Shown here in pieces: positions 25,167 through 33,905 of a stretch of DNA of 64,000 bases. Position numbers and translations under genes: made by a program. The notes beneath the pieces are model-generated. The model ran no database searches and had not been told where the DNA came from. It worked only from the letters and a program-made list of their open reading frames with translations. Origin of the DNA: BRHc4a sp049323755 (lineage in GTDB: Bacteria; Bacillota; Desulfotomaculia; Desulfotomaculales; Desulfocucumaceae). The DNA is taken from positions 1 to 64,000 of the forward strand of contig JBMOPE010000041.1 of the NCBI GenBank assembly GCA_049323755.1, read 5' to 3'. Every line of letters begins with the position of its first letter. The first letter of the stretch is position 1.

Positions 25167-26416
25167 TAAGCTGTTTCTTCTTTTTTCTTTTTCCTGTCTA
25201 CTGAAACGATCAGCGGTTTATCCTTTTTCATTATGGTGTCCTTTGTGATTATACACTTGGCAATGTCCTGTCGTGAGGGTATCTCATACATTACCTCAAG
25301 CATTATCTCTTCCAGGATTGCTCTTAAGCCCCTGGCCCCTGTTTTTCTCTTAAGGGCTTCCTGGGCCACGGCCTTCAGCGCGTCCTGCTGGAACTCAAGA
25401 CTTACCCCATCGAGGTCAAACAGTTTTTCATACTGCTTAACAAGGGCGTTTCTGGGCTCGGTAAGTATCCTTACCAGGGCCTCCTCGTCTAGGGCCTCGA
25501 GGGTTACTATAATTGGCAACCTTCCCACGAATTCCGGAATGAGGCCGTATTTAAGAAGATCTTCCGGAAGAATGTTCTTTAAGATCTCCCCAATCTTCTT
25601 TTCCTTGTGAGTCTGAATTTCGGCCCCAAAGCCCAGGGTTTTTTTGCCAACCCTGTTTTGTATTAATTTGTCTATACCGTCAAAGGCTCCCCCGCAGATA
25701 AAAAGTATATTGGTGGTGTCCAGTTGTATGAATTCCTGATGCGGGTGTTTGCGACCACCCTGGGGAGGCACACTGGCAACCGTTCCTTCAAGTATTTTTA
25801 AGAGGGCCTGCTGCACTCCCTCACCCGAGACATCTCTCGTAATAGAAGGATTTTCCGATTTCCGGGCTATCTTGTCAATCTCATCAATATAAACTATTCC
25901 CTTTTCAGCCTTCTCAACATCATAATCGGCGGCCTGGATAAGCTTTAACAAAATATTTTCAACATCTTCACCGACATAACCGGCTTCGGTAAGAGAGGTG
26001 GCATCAGCAATGGCAAAGGGTACGTTTAAAAGACGGGCCAGCGTCTGCGCCAGTAATGTTTTACCGCTCCCAGTAGGTCCCAGCATTACAATATTGCTCT
26101 TTTGCAGTTCTACCTCGTCAATTTTGCCGCCCAGGTTTATTCTCTTGTAATGGTTATACACCGCTACAGCCAGGGATTTTTTGGCATCTTCCTGCCCAAT
26201 TACATACTGGTCAAGAATAGCCTTGATTTCCTTTGGCTTGGGAATATCACTCAGGTCAAGACCTAAATCCTCGTTGAGTTCTTCTTCAATTATTTCGTTG
26301 CAGAGCTCTATACATTCGTCACAGATATATACTCCGGGGCCGGCTACCAACTTCTTTACCTGGTCCTGCAATTTACCACAAAAAGAGCACTTTAGCTGAC
26401 CCTTCTCGTTAAACAT
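25166..26416 (-). CDS. clpX: ClpX, ATPase subunit of the ClpXP protease
   Basis: ClpX recognises and unfolds substrates and feeds them to ClpP. The 416-residue protein begins with the C4 zinc-binding domain (CSFCGK and CDECIELC), followed by the AAA+ module with GPTGSGKTLLAQ (about 114-125), VYIDEIDKI, the pore loop GYVG and the ClpP-docking tripeptide IGF-like loop (VGKKTLGFGAE). It lies 13 bases downstream of clpP on the same strand. The length is standard. Confidence 0.98.
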   Translation of the reverse strand: MFNEKGQLKCSFCGKLQDQVKKLVAGPGVYICDECIELCNEIIEEELNEDLGLDLSDIPKPKEIKAILDQYVIGQEDAKKSLAVAVYNHYKRINLGGKIDEVELQKSNIVMLGPTGSGKTLLAQTLARLLNVPFAIADATSLTEAGYVGEDVENILLKLIQAADYDVEKAEKGIVYIDEIDKIARKSENPSITRDVSGEGVQQALLKILEGTVASVPPQGGRKHPHQEFIQLDTTNILFICGGAFDGIDKLIQNRVGKKTLGFGAEIQTHKEKKIGEILKNILPEDLLKYGLIPEFVGRLPIIVTLEALDEEALVRILTEPRNALVKQYEKLFDLDGVSLEFQQDALKAVAQEALKRKTGARGLRAILEEIMLEVMYEIPSRQDIAKCIITKDTIMKKDKPLIVSVDRKKKKEETA

Positions 26417-26429
26417 TTTTTCACCTCAT

Positions 26430-27023
26430 TTATCTTTGCTTCCTGTTTTGGAACACCTCGTCTATGATGCCGTATTTCTTGGCCTCTTCCGCAGACATAA
26501 AGAAATCACGCTCGGTATCCCGGGCTATCCTCTCAAGAGGCTGCCCTGTATGCTCAGATAAGAGTTTATTCAAAAGATCCTTCATTCGAAGAATCTCTTT
26601 TGCCTGTATATCTATATCAGTGGCCTGGCCCTGGGCGCCACCCGCCGGCTGGTGGATCATTATCCTGGCATAGGGCAGAGCAAAACGCTTGCCCTTCGTT
26701 CCGGCACTCAGCAAAAAGGCTCCCATGCTTGCTGCCTGGCCGAGGCATATTGTTGCAACGGGTGGCTTTACATATTGCATGGTGTCATATATGGCCATAC
26801 CTGCGGTAACTACGCCTCCAGGGGAATTGATATAAACCTGGATGTCTTTTTCAGGGTCCTCGGCTTCTAAAAACAGCATTTGTGCAATAATAAGATTTGC
26901 AATGTAATCATCAATAGGCCCACCAATAAAAATAATCCTGTCCTTTAAAAGCCTGGAATAAATATCATAAGCCCGCTCCCCGCGGTTGGTCTGTTCAACG
27001 ACTATTGGTACCAAAGCAGACAA
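26430..27023 (-). CDS. clpP: ClpP, proteolytic subunit
   Basis: ClpP forms the tetradecameric serine protease chamber used by ClpX and ClpC. The 197-residue protein shows catalytic Ser99 in GQAASMGAFLL, the histidine in RIMIHQP (about 124), and the aspartate in the DTERDFFMS motif. The start is TTG 27023, with GGGAG upstream. It sits between tig and clpX, the classical tig-clpP-clpX order. Confidence 0.98.
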   Translation of the reverse strand: MSALVPIVVEQTNRGERAYDIYSRLLKDRIIFIGGPIDDYIANLIIAQMLFLEAEDPEKDIQVYINSPGGVVTAGMAIYDTMQYVKPPVATICLGQAASMGAFLLSAGTKGKRFALPYARIMIHQPAGGAQGQATDIDIQAKEILRMKDLLNKLLSEHTGQPLERIARDTERDFFMSAEEAKKYGIIDEVFQNRKQR

Positions 27024-27074
27024 TTTATGGCTCCCTCCTCATTTGTTAAGCGCATTATTTTTAAGAGATTATTC

Positions 27075-28385
27075 TTATTCAGGCTGTTTTGTTCCTTCTT
27101 TTAACACAGCCTGGTCAACAAGGTACTGGATTGTTTTTTCCCTTAAGATGCTTTCCTTTACAAAATCTATTTGGTTTTGACCTTCCAATATTTTTCTTAT
27201 TATTTCGGGATCTTGCTTCATTTCCTCGCTCATTCGCCTGATTTCATCGCCTATTTCTTCTTCGCTTACTGTCAGGTTCTCTTCCTTTGCAACGGCGTCA
27301 ATAACCAGAGTCTGCATAACACTTTGTTCCGCGTCCGGACGTACCCTTTCCCTGAGCTCATCCATGTTGGAATTGGTATAGGTCAAATATTTATCCAGGT
27401 CGAGTCCCTGCCCGGAAAGGCGCTGCTCCATATTTCTGATCATTTCTTCCATCCGGCTTTCGATCATTTCCTGGGGAATATCTACCTCTGCGTTTTCAAC
27501 AGCCTTGCTGACAGCTGCCTGCTGCATCTGCCTTTTCGCCAAAGCCTCAGCGTTTTGTTTTAATTTATTCGCCAGGTCGCCCCGTAATTCCTCCAGGGTA
27601 TCAAACTCACTGACATCCTTGGCAAACTCGTCATCCAGCGCAGCCAGTTCCTTCCTCTTAATAAGCTTTACAGTAACTGTAAAAACTGCATCCTTGCCTG
27701 CCAGTTCTTCCTTGCCGTAATCTTCCGGGAAAGTTACACTAATATCTTTTGTCTCGTTTATATTCATACCCACAATTTGATCTTCAAAACCGGGAATAAA
27801 GGTTCCGGAACCAATTTCCAGGGTATAATCATCGGCCTTGCCGCCCTCAAAGGGAACTCCGTCAATTTTTCCTTCGAAGTCAATAGTCACAAGGTCACCG
27901 TTTACAACAGCTCCTTCTTCCATTGTAACCAGCTTGGCATGACGGCTTTGAAGCCGTTCAAGTTCTTTTTGAACATCCTCATCGGTTATTTCTTTCCGGG
28001 CATCTTCAACTTCAAGCCCCTTGTACTGTCCCAGCTTAACCTCGGGCTTAACTACAACCTTTGCTTTAAATATAACAGGCTTTCCTTCCTCGACCTGAAC
28101 CAGCTCCAGCTCAGGCTGTGCCACCGGCTCAATTCCTGTATCCTCAACAGCGCTTACATAGGCTTCGGGTAATATTATTTCAACAGCCTCGTCATAAAGG
28201 GCTTTTTTACCCATATAGCGCTCAATGATTGCCCTCGGAGCCTTACCCTTCCTAAAACCCGGTATATTCACCTTTTTGACAATGCTTTTATAAGCCTGGT
28301 TTATAGCTTTTTCAAATTTTTCTGGCTCTACTTCCACCTCTAATACCACAGTGTTTTTTTCTAATTTTTCTGCAGTTGCCTTCAT
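27075..28385 (-). CDS. tig: Trigger factor
   Basis: Trigger factor is the ribosome-bound chaperone and peptidyl-prolyl isomerase that meets nascent chains. The 436-residue protein has the ribosome-binding N-domain with GFRKGKAPRAIIE (about 42-54), the FKBP-type PPIase domain (about 160-245, VTIDFEGKIDGVPFEGGKADDYTLEIGSGTFIPGFE), and the C-terminal helical arms. It is the first gene of the clp series. AGGGGGAAG precedes the ATG. An AT-rich region upstream (28390-28440) is likely to hold its promoter. Confidence 0.98.
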   Translation of the reverse strand: MKATAEKLEKNTVVLEVEVEPEKFEKAINQAYKSIVKKVNIPGFRKGKAPRAIIERYMGKKALYDEAVEIILPEAYVSAVEDTGIEPVAQPELELVQVEEGKPVIFKAKVVVKPEVKLGQYKGLEVEDARKEITDEDVQKELERLQSRHAKLVTMEEGAVVNGDLVTIDFEGKIDGVPFEGGKADDYTLEIGSGTFIPGFEDQIVGMNINETKDISVTFPEDYGKEELAGKDAVFTVTVKLIKRKELAALDDEFAKDVSEFDTLEELRGDLANKLKQNAEALAKRQMQQAAVSKAVENAEVDIPQEMIESRMEEMIRNMEQRLSGQGLDLDKYLTYTNSNMDELRERVRPDAEQSVMQTLVIDAVAKEENLTVSEEEIGDEIRRMSEEMKQDPEIIRKILEGQNQIDFVKESILREKTIQYLVDQAVLKEGTKQPE

Positions 28386-28944
28386 TAACCGCGCTTCCCC
28401 CTTGATTCTCCTATTATGTATTATTATCTATAATAATTGCCACCATTTTACCATACACAGGGCAAATTACCATACAAAATTATTCTGTCCAAATTTTTGC
28501 TGAGGGTATTCACCTCAGCATTCGGTAGAATAAAATAGTATCTTAATATTATACTTCGATGGCAACTCTAATTCAATATAAAAATACAAACAATATTCTT
28601 GATTCAGCTGGGGTTCAGGTGTGTCCCCATTTCCGTATCCTCACTGTACAAATTGCCTGAAATTAATTATAATATTGAACAGTCAAACTCCTGGATATTA
28701 TCTCCAGGTAAAAAAATGTCATACTTTATAATTGGGCGAATTTTGTAACATTTCAGTAATATTTAAAAATAATCTTGTATACAAAATGCAAATGCTCTCT
28801 TTCCAGCTTTGACGTATACAAGTAGGTATGTTTTAATTTACATACACATATTTATAACGGCTTATTAAATATTTTATAAATATGGAAGTTATTGTATAAT
28901 TGGTGAGGATCCTATTATTATTGGCGGGGAGGTGTTAACTTAGG
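28386..28944. other. Long divergent gap between tig and the sodium-pump genes
   Basis: There is no gene in these 560 bases. A perfect hairpin GCTGAGG/CCTCAGC with a 7-base loop lies at 28499-28519, without a T run. CAGGTGTGTCCCC at 28616-28628 is the exact inverse of a motif at 31588-31600. TATAAT at 28895-28900 is the best -10 for the pump genes, but no clear -35 is 16-18 bp upstream. The remainder is AT-rich. Confidence 0.45.
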
Positions 28945-29097
28945 GTGGACTGGGACAAGGCATTGGTAGTGGCAATAACTGGTATAATATCGGTTTTTCT
29001 TGCCCTGGGCATACTAAATGCTGCGGTGAGTTTTTCCGGATATCTGTTCAAGCTGGCGGCAAAAAAGCAGGCAGAAAAACAAAATGCAAATGCATGA
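28945..29097 (+). CDS. Small membrane subunit of a sodium-pump decarboxylase (OadG/MmdD-like)
   Basis: A 50-residue frame begins at GTG 28945, with GGGGAGGTG upstream, and has one N-terminal membrane helix (about residues 6-28, VVAITGIISVFLALGILNAAVSF) and a short basic tail rich in K, A and Q. Size, topology and position directly before a biotin carrier and an OadB-type subunit identify it as the small assembly subunit. In oxaloacetate and methylmalonyl-CoA decarboxylases this subunit ties the carrier and carboxyltransferase to the membrane part. Sequence identity in this family is always low, so the call leans on context. Confidence 0.75.
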   Translation: MDWDKALVVAITGIISVFLALGILNAAVSFSGYLFKLAAKKQAEKQNANA

Positions 29098-29117
29098 TTT
29101 GAAGGAGGATACGCTTA

Positions 29118-29333
29118 ATGAGCACTAATGTTAACGCTCCCATGGTGGGCAAGCTTGTATCAATTGATGTTAAGGCGGGCGACAAGGTAAAACAAAATGA
29201 TGTGGTTGCCACCATAGAGGCAATGAAAATGTTCGTAAAGATTTATTCACCTGCAGACGGAGAGGTTAAGGAAATTAAAGTATCTCCCGGCGAGGTAATT
29301 AATCCCGACACCGTCATAATGGTTCTCGAATAG
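29118..29333 (+). CDS. Free-standing biotin carboxyl carrier protein
   Basis: The 71-residue protein is a bare biotinyl domain. The biotin-accepting lysine is in EAMKM (residue about 36), with the flanking glycines expected for the hammerhead fold (GKLVSIDVKAGDKV and PADGEVKEIKVSPGEV). There is no proline/alanine-rich linker, unlike many decarboxylase gamma subunits. It lies 20 bases after the small membrane subunit and 26 before the beta subunit, all on one strand. It would carry CO2 between a carboxyltransferase and the membrane pump. Confidence 0.95.
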   Translation: MSTNVNAPMVGKLVSIDVKAGDKVKQNDVVATIEAMKMFVKIYSPADGEVKEIKVSPGEVINPDTVIMVLE

Positions 29334-29359
29334 AAACATAGCTTAGGGAGGGAAAGTTT

Positions 29360-30475
29360 TTGCCGGAAATACTCTCGCACAGCCTGGCCGGGCTGGGTAT
29401 ATGGGACTTATCATGGAAAAACGTAATTATGTGGGGTATTGCCTTCACCCTTATGTATATAGCCATTAAAAAAGGGGTTGAACCACTCCTACTTTTGCCT
29501 ATAAGCTTTGGTATCTTTGCCGCCAATTTCCCCCTAACCGGCCTCACCAACGAGGGCGGGCTTTTCTATATTTTTTACCACTACGGAATTGAGACCGAGC
29601 TTATCCCCCCCCTCATCTTCCTGGGCCTGGGAGCTATGACCGATTTCGGCCCGGTGATAGCCAACCCCAAAACCCTACTGTTGGGTGCTGCAGCCCAACT
29701 TGGGGTATACACGGCTTTTTTCTCAGCGCTGCTGTTAGGTTTTACCATTGAAGAAGCCGCGACGATAGGAATAATAGGAGGAGCTGACGGCCCCACAACC
29801 ATTTATTTGGCGGCTAATCTGGCGCCGCACCTTATGGGGGCGGCATCGGTGGCGGCGTACTCCTATATGGCTCTGGTGCCAATTATTATACCACCCATTG
29901 CAAAATTGCTGACCACAAAGAAGGAAAGGGCCATGGTTATGACCCAGATGAGAGTTGTAAGCAAGGGAGAGAAAATTGTATTTCCAATTCTGGCTTCTGT
30001 AATAATAATACTCCTTGTTCCCCCTTCAGCACCTCTAATAACAATGTTCATGCTGGGAAACCTTTTCATGGAATCCGGTGTAGTTGAAAGACTGACCAAC
30101 GTATCACGCAATGAACTCATGAATATAGTAACTATTATTCTGGGAGTCGGTGTTGGGTCCACCATGTCGGCTGAAAATTTCCTTAATCCGAAAACAATTT
30201 ATATCTTTATACTTGGAGTTGTTGCCTTTGCCTTTGCCACTGCAGGCGGGGTAATGATAGCAAAGCTAATGAACCTGTTTGCCAAGAATAAGGTAAACCC
30301 CCTTATCGGAGCCGCAGGAGTGTCGGCGGTACCAATGGCGGCACGGGTTGTCCATGTAATAGGAACAGAGGCCAATCCCCAGAATTACCTGCTTATGCAT
30401 GCCATGGGTCCCAATGTGGCAGGAGTAATAGGAACAGCAGTGGCCGCCGGAGCCTTTATATTATCAATGAAATAG
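29360..30475 (+). CDS. Sodium-pump decarboxylase beta subunit (OadB/MmdB/GcdB family)
   Basis: This 371-residue integral membrane protein has about ten helices. It decarboxylates carboxybiotin and couples this to Na+ export in oxaloacetate, methylmalonyl-CoA and glutaconyl-CoA decarboxylases. The family's key segment is present as GIIGGADGPTTIYLA (about residues 132-146), with the functionally essential aspartate. The C-terminal GAAGVSAVPMAARVVH block is also intact. The start TTG 29360 follows GGGAGG. A terminator follows. No alpha (carboxyltransferase) gene is next to it; the nearest is at 57452. Confidence 0.95.
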   Translation: MPEILSHSLAGLGIWDLSWKNVIMWGIAFTLMYIAIKKGVEPLLLLPISFGIFAANFPLTGLTNEGGLFYIFYHYGIETELIPPLIFLGLGAMTDFGPVIANPKTLLLGAAAQLGVYTAFFSALLLGFTIEEAATIGIIGGADGPTTIYLAANLAPHLMGAASVAAYSYMALVPIIIPPIAKLLTTKKERAMVMTQMRVVSKGEKIVFPILASVIIILLVPPSAPLITMFMLGNLFMESGVVERLTNVSRNELMNIVTIILGVGVGSTMSAENFLNPKTIYIFILGVVAFAFATAGGVMIAKLMNLFAKNKVNPLIGAAGVSAVPMAARVVHVIGTEANPQNYLLMHAMGPNVAGVIGTAVAAGAFILSMK

Positions 30476-30498
30476 CAATATAAGAAATGTTGATTGTC

Positions 30499-30527
30499 AG
30501 ACCGCCAGCCGGGCGGTCTTTTTATTT
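30499..30527 (+). terminator. Terminator of the sodium-pump operon
   Basis: AGACCGCC/GGGCGGTCT hairpin followed by TTTTTATTTT. Confidence 0.9.
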
Positions 30528-30619
30528 TAATTATGCGGATAAGTACGTTGATGTGGCACTATTGGTTTTCAGCAAAGGTTCAATAAGAGGATAGTGAGAA
30601 TGCCAGCTGGCCAATTATG

Positions 30620-30645
30620 AAAAAACTGCCCCGTAAAGGGCAGCC
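30620..30645 (-). terminator. Terminator of the 136-aa gene
   Basis: On the minus strand CTGCCC/GGGCAG is followed by T6, about 28 bases after the stop of the 136-residue gene. Confidence 0.8.
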
Positions 30646-30672
30646 GAAAATAAGCCACATCCCTGTAGAATT

Positions 30673-31083
30673 TTAGGAATCTATTTGTATAGGCTGGAAT
30701 TCAATTGCACAAAGTCTTTTAATTGGTACTATGATTGCTTTCATGATCTGTTTATCGACAAGTTTGCCACCACTAAAAATTTTCATAAAAAGAAAATCGC
30801 CATGAGCCGGAAGTAGGATGACCTGGCCGGAAGCAAAAAAGATTTTAGCCCCATTCAATACTTTTTTGCAGCAATCTCCACACTCAAATTCAATTCCAAT
30901 TCTATCTTTTTTACCGCTTAGCATGTCATTCATTAAAGACTGCAATTCATCGCTGGATGGATCTCTGCTTAGATTATCCACATTAATATTGTCTTCGTTA
31001 ATACCGTCTTCTTTGGCAAATGACTTCTTAAATTGTTCAATTAAACTGTCAAGTACATCTTTCTTATCAGTCTTATTTGACAT
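30673..31083 (-). CDS. Hypothetical protein (136 aa)
   Basis: I do not recognise this family. The N-terminal half is acidic and probably disordered (KEDGINEDNINVDNLSRDPSSDELQSLMNDMLSGKK). The C-terminal half (about 60-136) looks like a compact beta domain with a CGDCCKK motif, three cysteines that could bind a metal. It has no membrane segment. ATG 31083 with CAGGGAGTG upstream is the start. It is transcribed alone, diverging from the DUF3243 gene and ending at its own terminator. Confidence 0.65.
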   Translation of the reverse strand: MSNKTDKKDVLDSLIEQFKKSFAKEDGINEDNINVDNLSRDPSSDELQSLMNDMLSGKKDRIGIEFECGDCCKKVLNGAKIFFASGQVILLPAHGDFLFMKIFSGGKLVDKQIMKAIIVPIKRLCAIEFQPIQIDS

Positions 31084-31286
31084 CGAACATCACTCCCTGT
31101 TATTTTTTATCAGTTTATGCAATATTTTCTATGAGTGACACTCGTATTGGTAGATCAGTTAAAAATAATAAGCTTTATAGAAAAATAACGCCTAAAAGAG
31201 CTCATAATCAAGGTATTAACCGGGAAAACATTTTTTCGGAATAACATTCCTCCGCCGCCGGGAAAAATAGGCTCGGAGGTGATATT

Positions 31287-31550
31287 ATGCAAATGGAAGC
31301 AGAAACCACATGGCACCAGTGGAAAAACATGCTGGGCAGATTTGTCCACGGAGGCCAGGCACTGGGGGTTTCCGAAAAAAATATGGGTGACATGGCATAT
31401 CGTATGGGAGAGTTTTTTGCCAATCATTTTGACCCAGGAAACCGCGAGCAAAGACTTTTAAAGGAGATCTGGGAGCAGGGCAATGAGGATGAAAAAAGAG
31501 TCCTTTCAAGCCTCATAGCCAGAATGGTCGGTAAAGGGGAAACACACTAA
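31287..31550 (+). CDS. DUF3243 family protein
   Basis: The 87-residue protein matches the DUF3243 (YmfJ-type) family of Firmicutes: W..WK..LG..V..G...G.S...M...A.R.G..LA....P.N.E...L.E.W. This is visible here as TWHQWKNMLGRFVHGGQALGVSEKNM and FDPGNREQRLLKEIWEQGNEDEKRVLSSLIARMV. The function is unknown. ATG 31287 follows CGGAGGTG. The stop codon abuts a dispersed GC-hairpin repeat. Confidence 0.85.
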   Translation: MQMEAETTWHQWKNMLGRFVHGGQALGVSEKNMGDMAYRMGEFFANHFDPGNREQRLLKEIWEQGNEDEKRVLSSLIARMVGKGETH

Positions 31551-31794
31551 ATAAACGCCCTGCGGGCGTTGCCGTCGTTTAAGGAAAGGGGACACACCTG
31601 CTGAAGTCGTGGTATTTCTTTTTGGACAGGAATGTCCCCAATTGCTGCGGAATACAGAATTCAGAAGTCAGAATTCAGAATAAAAACATGCATTCCTTTG
31701 TTGCCATTAATCATATAAGGAATGCCTGAGCAATTCTGGATTCTGGATTCTGACTCCTGTATTCCGACCTCAAAGAATCTCAGTATAAGCCAAT
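31551..31794. repeat. Repeat-rich intergenic region
   Basis: The GC hairpin AACGCCC-TGCGGGCGTT follows the stop codon (31554-31570). Next, 31588-31650 contains GGGGACACACCTG and GGACAGGAATGTCCCC, an imperfect inverted arrangement typical of REP/IS ends. Then 31648-31767 holds AGAATTCAGAAGTCAGAATTCAG-type iterations whose inverse complement returns at 31733-31767, so the segment folds on itself. No gene is present. Confidence 0.75.
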
Positions 31795-32547
31795 CTAATC
31801 CACCACCCCCGGCCCCTCCTTAAGAAGCTCGGAAACAGTCACCATCTCGTAGCCCTGGGCTTTAAGGCCTTCCAGCACCCTGGGAAGGGCCTCCGGAGTC
31901 TGCAGGCAGGTATCACTGGCATGCATAAGAATAATGGCGCCGGGGTGCGCCCGATCTAAAACCCTTTTCACGATTACATCAACACCAGGCTTTTTCCAGT
32001 CCAGGGAGTCGTCACTCCACTGGATTACTTTATAGCCCAGGCTGTCCGCCACTTCCAGAACCATATCATTCCAGGCCCCGTTGGGAGTTCTTATCAGGGA
32101 GGGCTCCACCCCGGTCACTTCCTTGATGTCCTGATGGGCTTTCATAATCTCTTCCCTGACAGTATCAGCCGGCTCCCTGTCCAGGTCTATGTGCCTGTTG
32201 CCGTGGGATGCTATTTCATGTCCCTCTTTTACCAGCCTTTGGGGAAACTCGGGGTATTTTTTTACCCAGGGGCCGGAGAGGAAAAAAGTGGACCTGACAT
32301 TATTTTTTTTCAGTGTATCCATAACCGGACCGGGCACCTTAGTTCCCCAGCTTATATCAAAGGTCAGGGCCACCACTTTACGGTCGGTCTTAACCTTGTA
32401 TATAGCATGGGGTTTTGGCTTTGATGTAATCATCGCTGAGATATCAGTCAGCATTACCCCGGTAAGAATAGCCGCCGTGGCAATAATAGCAGGGAAAAAC
32501 ACTATGTAACGCCGCAACTTTGAAAAATTAAGGTAATAGATTTTCAT
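31795..32547 (-). CDS. Polysaccharide deacetylase, PdaB-like
   Basis: The 250-residue protein has an N-terminal membrane anchor (about 12-34) and a NodB deacetylase domain outside the cell. Catalytic and metal residues appear in ALTFDISWG (D), ASHGNRHIDL (H-x3-H), RTPNGAWN and ILMHAS. Family members remove N-acetyl groups from glycans; PdaB of B. subtilis maintains spores after late cortex formation. The first metal-motif residue pair is DI rather than the usual DD, as in PdaB-type proteins. I start at ATG 32547 after AAGGAGGT; the longer frame includes no better site. It diverges from a dacF-like gene. Confidence 0.88.
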   Translation of the reverse strand: MKIYYLNFSKLRRYIVFFPAIIATAAILTGVMLTDISAMITSKPKPHAIYKVKTDRKVVALTFDISWGTKVPGPVMDTLKKNNVRSTFFLSGPWVKKYPEFPQRLVKEGHEIASHGNRHIDLDREPADTVREEIMKAHQDIKEVTGVEPSLIRTPNGAWNDMVLEVADSLGYKVIQWSDDSLDWKKPGVDVIVKRVLDRAHPGAIILMHASDTCLQTPEALPRVLEGLKAQGYEMVTVSELLKEGPGVVD

Positions 32548-32741
32548 ACATAAAGACCTCCTTGTTAAATCAATACCAATCCCTAATCCAATATTTCCCT
32601 TTATATTAATATTGGCCTGTCCCATTTAATATTCGGGCATTTATAGTATCCAAAGAAAAAGTTACCGCTAATATTAAGGGGCAATAGAGGGACAATAACA
32701 TGCGATCCCTTTTGGATACTGCATTTAGTGGAGGCGATTGG

Positions 32742-33866
32742 ATGAAAATAACGGTTAAAACGGTGATACTGTTATATTTTGCCGCATTTCTTTTTTTATA
32801 CTCCACATCTGCTGAAGGGGCCGAGAAGCCGAAAATCTCCGCAAATTCAGCTGTCCTCATGGACGGAGAAACCGGGCAAATAATCTTCGAACACAGGGGT
32901 TTCATAAGAAGTGAGCCGGCTAGCCTGACAAAAATAATGACTGCAATAATAGCATTGGAATACGGCCATTCCGATGAGATAGTCACAATCGGAAAAAAGC
33001 CGGCAAATATTTCCGTAGGGCAGGAGCTTCAGCTCACCAGGGGCGATCGTATAACCCTGGAAAACCTTATAAAGGCTGCTCTCCTTTACTCGGCCAATGA
33101 CAGCACAGTGGCGATAGCCCAGCATATTTCAGGGGACGAGGAAGAGTTTATAGGCCTGATGAACGCCAAGGCGGTAGCTCTCGGCGCCTTAAACACCCGC
33201 TTTGCCAATACCAACGGGTATCACCATCCAAACCATTACAGTACGGCCTATGACCTCGCCCTTATAACCAGATATGCACTCTCCAACAGTAAATTCACTG
33301 AAATCGTCAGCATGAAAGAGGCCACCATATACTGGGCTGACGGCGAAAAGCAAAGGACCCTGGGGAATACCAACAGGCTGGTTCGGAACAACAGCTATGA
33401 GGGAATCTTCGGAGTAAAGACAGGGACCACCATAAGGGCTGGAAATTGCCTTGTGGCAGCAGCCAGGAGAAACGGAAGGACATTAATCGCAGTGGTTCTT
33501 CACAGCAGAAACAGGTACAAAGATGCCACAACGCTCTTTGATTACGGATTTTACAATGTTCCTATTGTAAATCTATGCGATAAAAGACAAATTATCGGCA
33601 GCATTCCCGTTTCAGGAGGAGTCCGGAACCAGGTAAAGGCCGTTAGCGAGAAAGAGGTTAATGTATACCTTACAGATGATGATAAACTAAAAGTGACCAC
33701 AAAGATAATTTCTTGTGCTCCCCTTCAGGCACCTATAAAGGCCGGCCAAAAGCTTGGGACTGCAGTCTTTTTCCTCAAAGAGCGTGAGCTTGCGCGTGTG
33801 AATCTGGTAGCCGCAGAAAAAGTAAATAAACCAGGCCTTTTGTATAAATTTAAGTCCGCTCTATAA
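32742..33866 (+). CDS. D-alanyl-D-alanine carboxypeptidase (serine type, DacF-like)
   Basis: This low-molecular-weight PBP trims the terminal D-Ala of peptidoglycan stem peptides. The 374-residue protein has a signal peptide (first 30 residues, cut near SAEGAEKP) and the three active-site motifs SLTK (about 62), SAN in LYSANDS (about 120), and KTGTT (about 225). A beta-rich C-terminal domain (PBP5_C) and a final amphipathic stretch follow. I start at ATG 32742, behind GTGGAGG; an upstream in-frame ATG at 32700 lacks a site. Sporulating relatives often use this paralogue in cortex synthesis. Confidence 0.93.
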   Translation: MKITVKTVILLYFAAFLFLYSTSAEGAEKPKISANSAVLMDGETGQIIFEHRGFIRSEPASLTKIMTAIIALEYGHSDEIVTIGKKPANISVGQELQLTRGDRITLENLIKAALLYSANDSTVAIAQHISGDEEEFIGLMNAKAVALGALNTRFANTNGYHHPNHYSTAYDLALITRYALSNSKFTEIVSMKEATIYWADGEKQRTLGNTNRLVRNNSYEGIFGVKTGTTIRAGNCLVAAARRNGRTLIAVVLHSRNRYKDATTLFDYGFYNVPIVNLCDKRQIIGSIPVSGGVRNQVKAVSEKEVNVYLTDDDKLKVTTKIISCAPLQAPIKAGQKLGTAVFFLKERELARVNLVAAEKVNKPGLLYKFKSAL

Positions 33867-33905
33867 AAAACCAGTATTTACAAACAGGTATACGAACATT
33901 TTTCC

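Noticed and set aside
28499..28519. Terminator at the GCTGAGG hairpin
   Set aside because: No T run follows on either strand.
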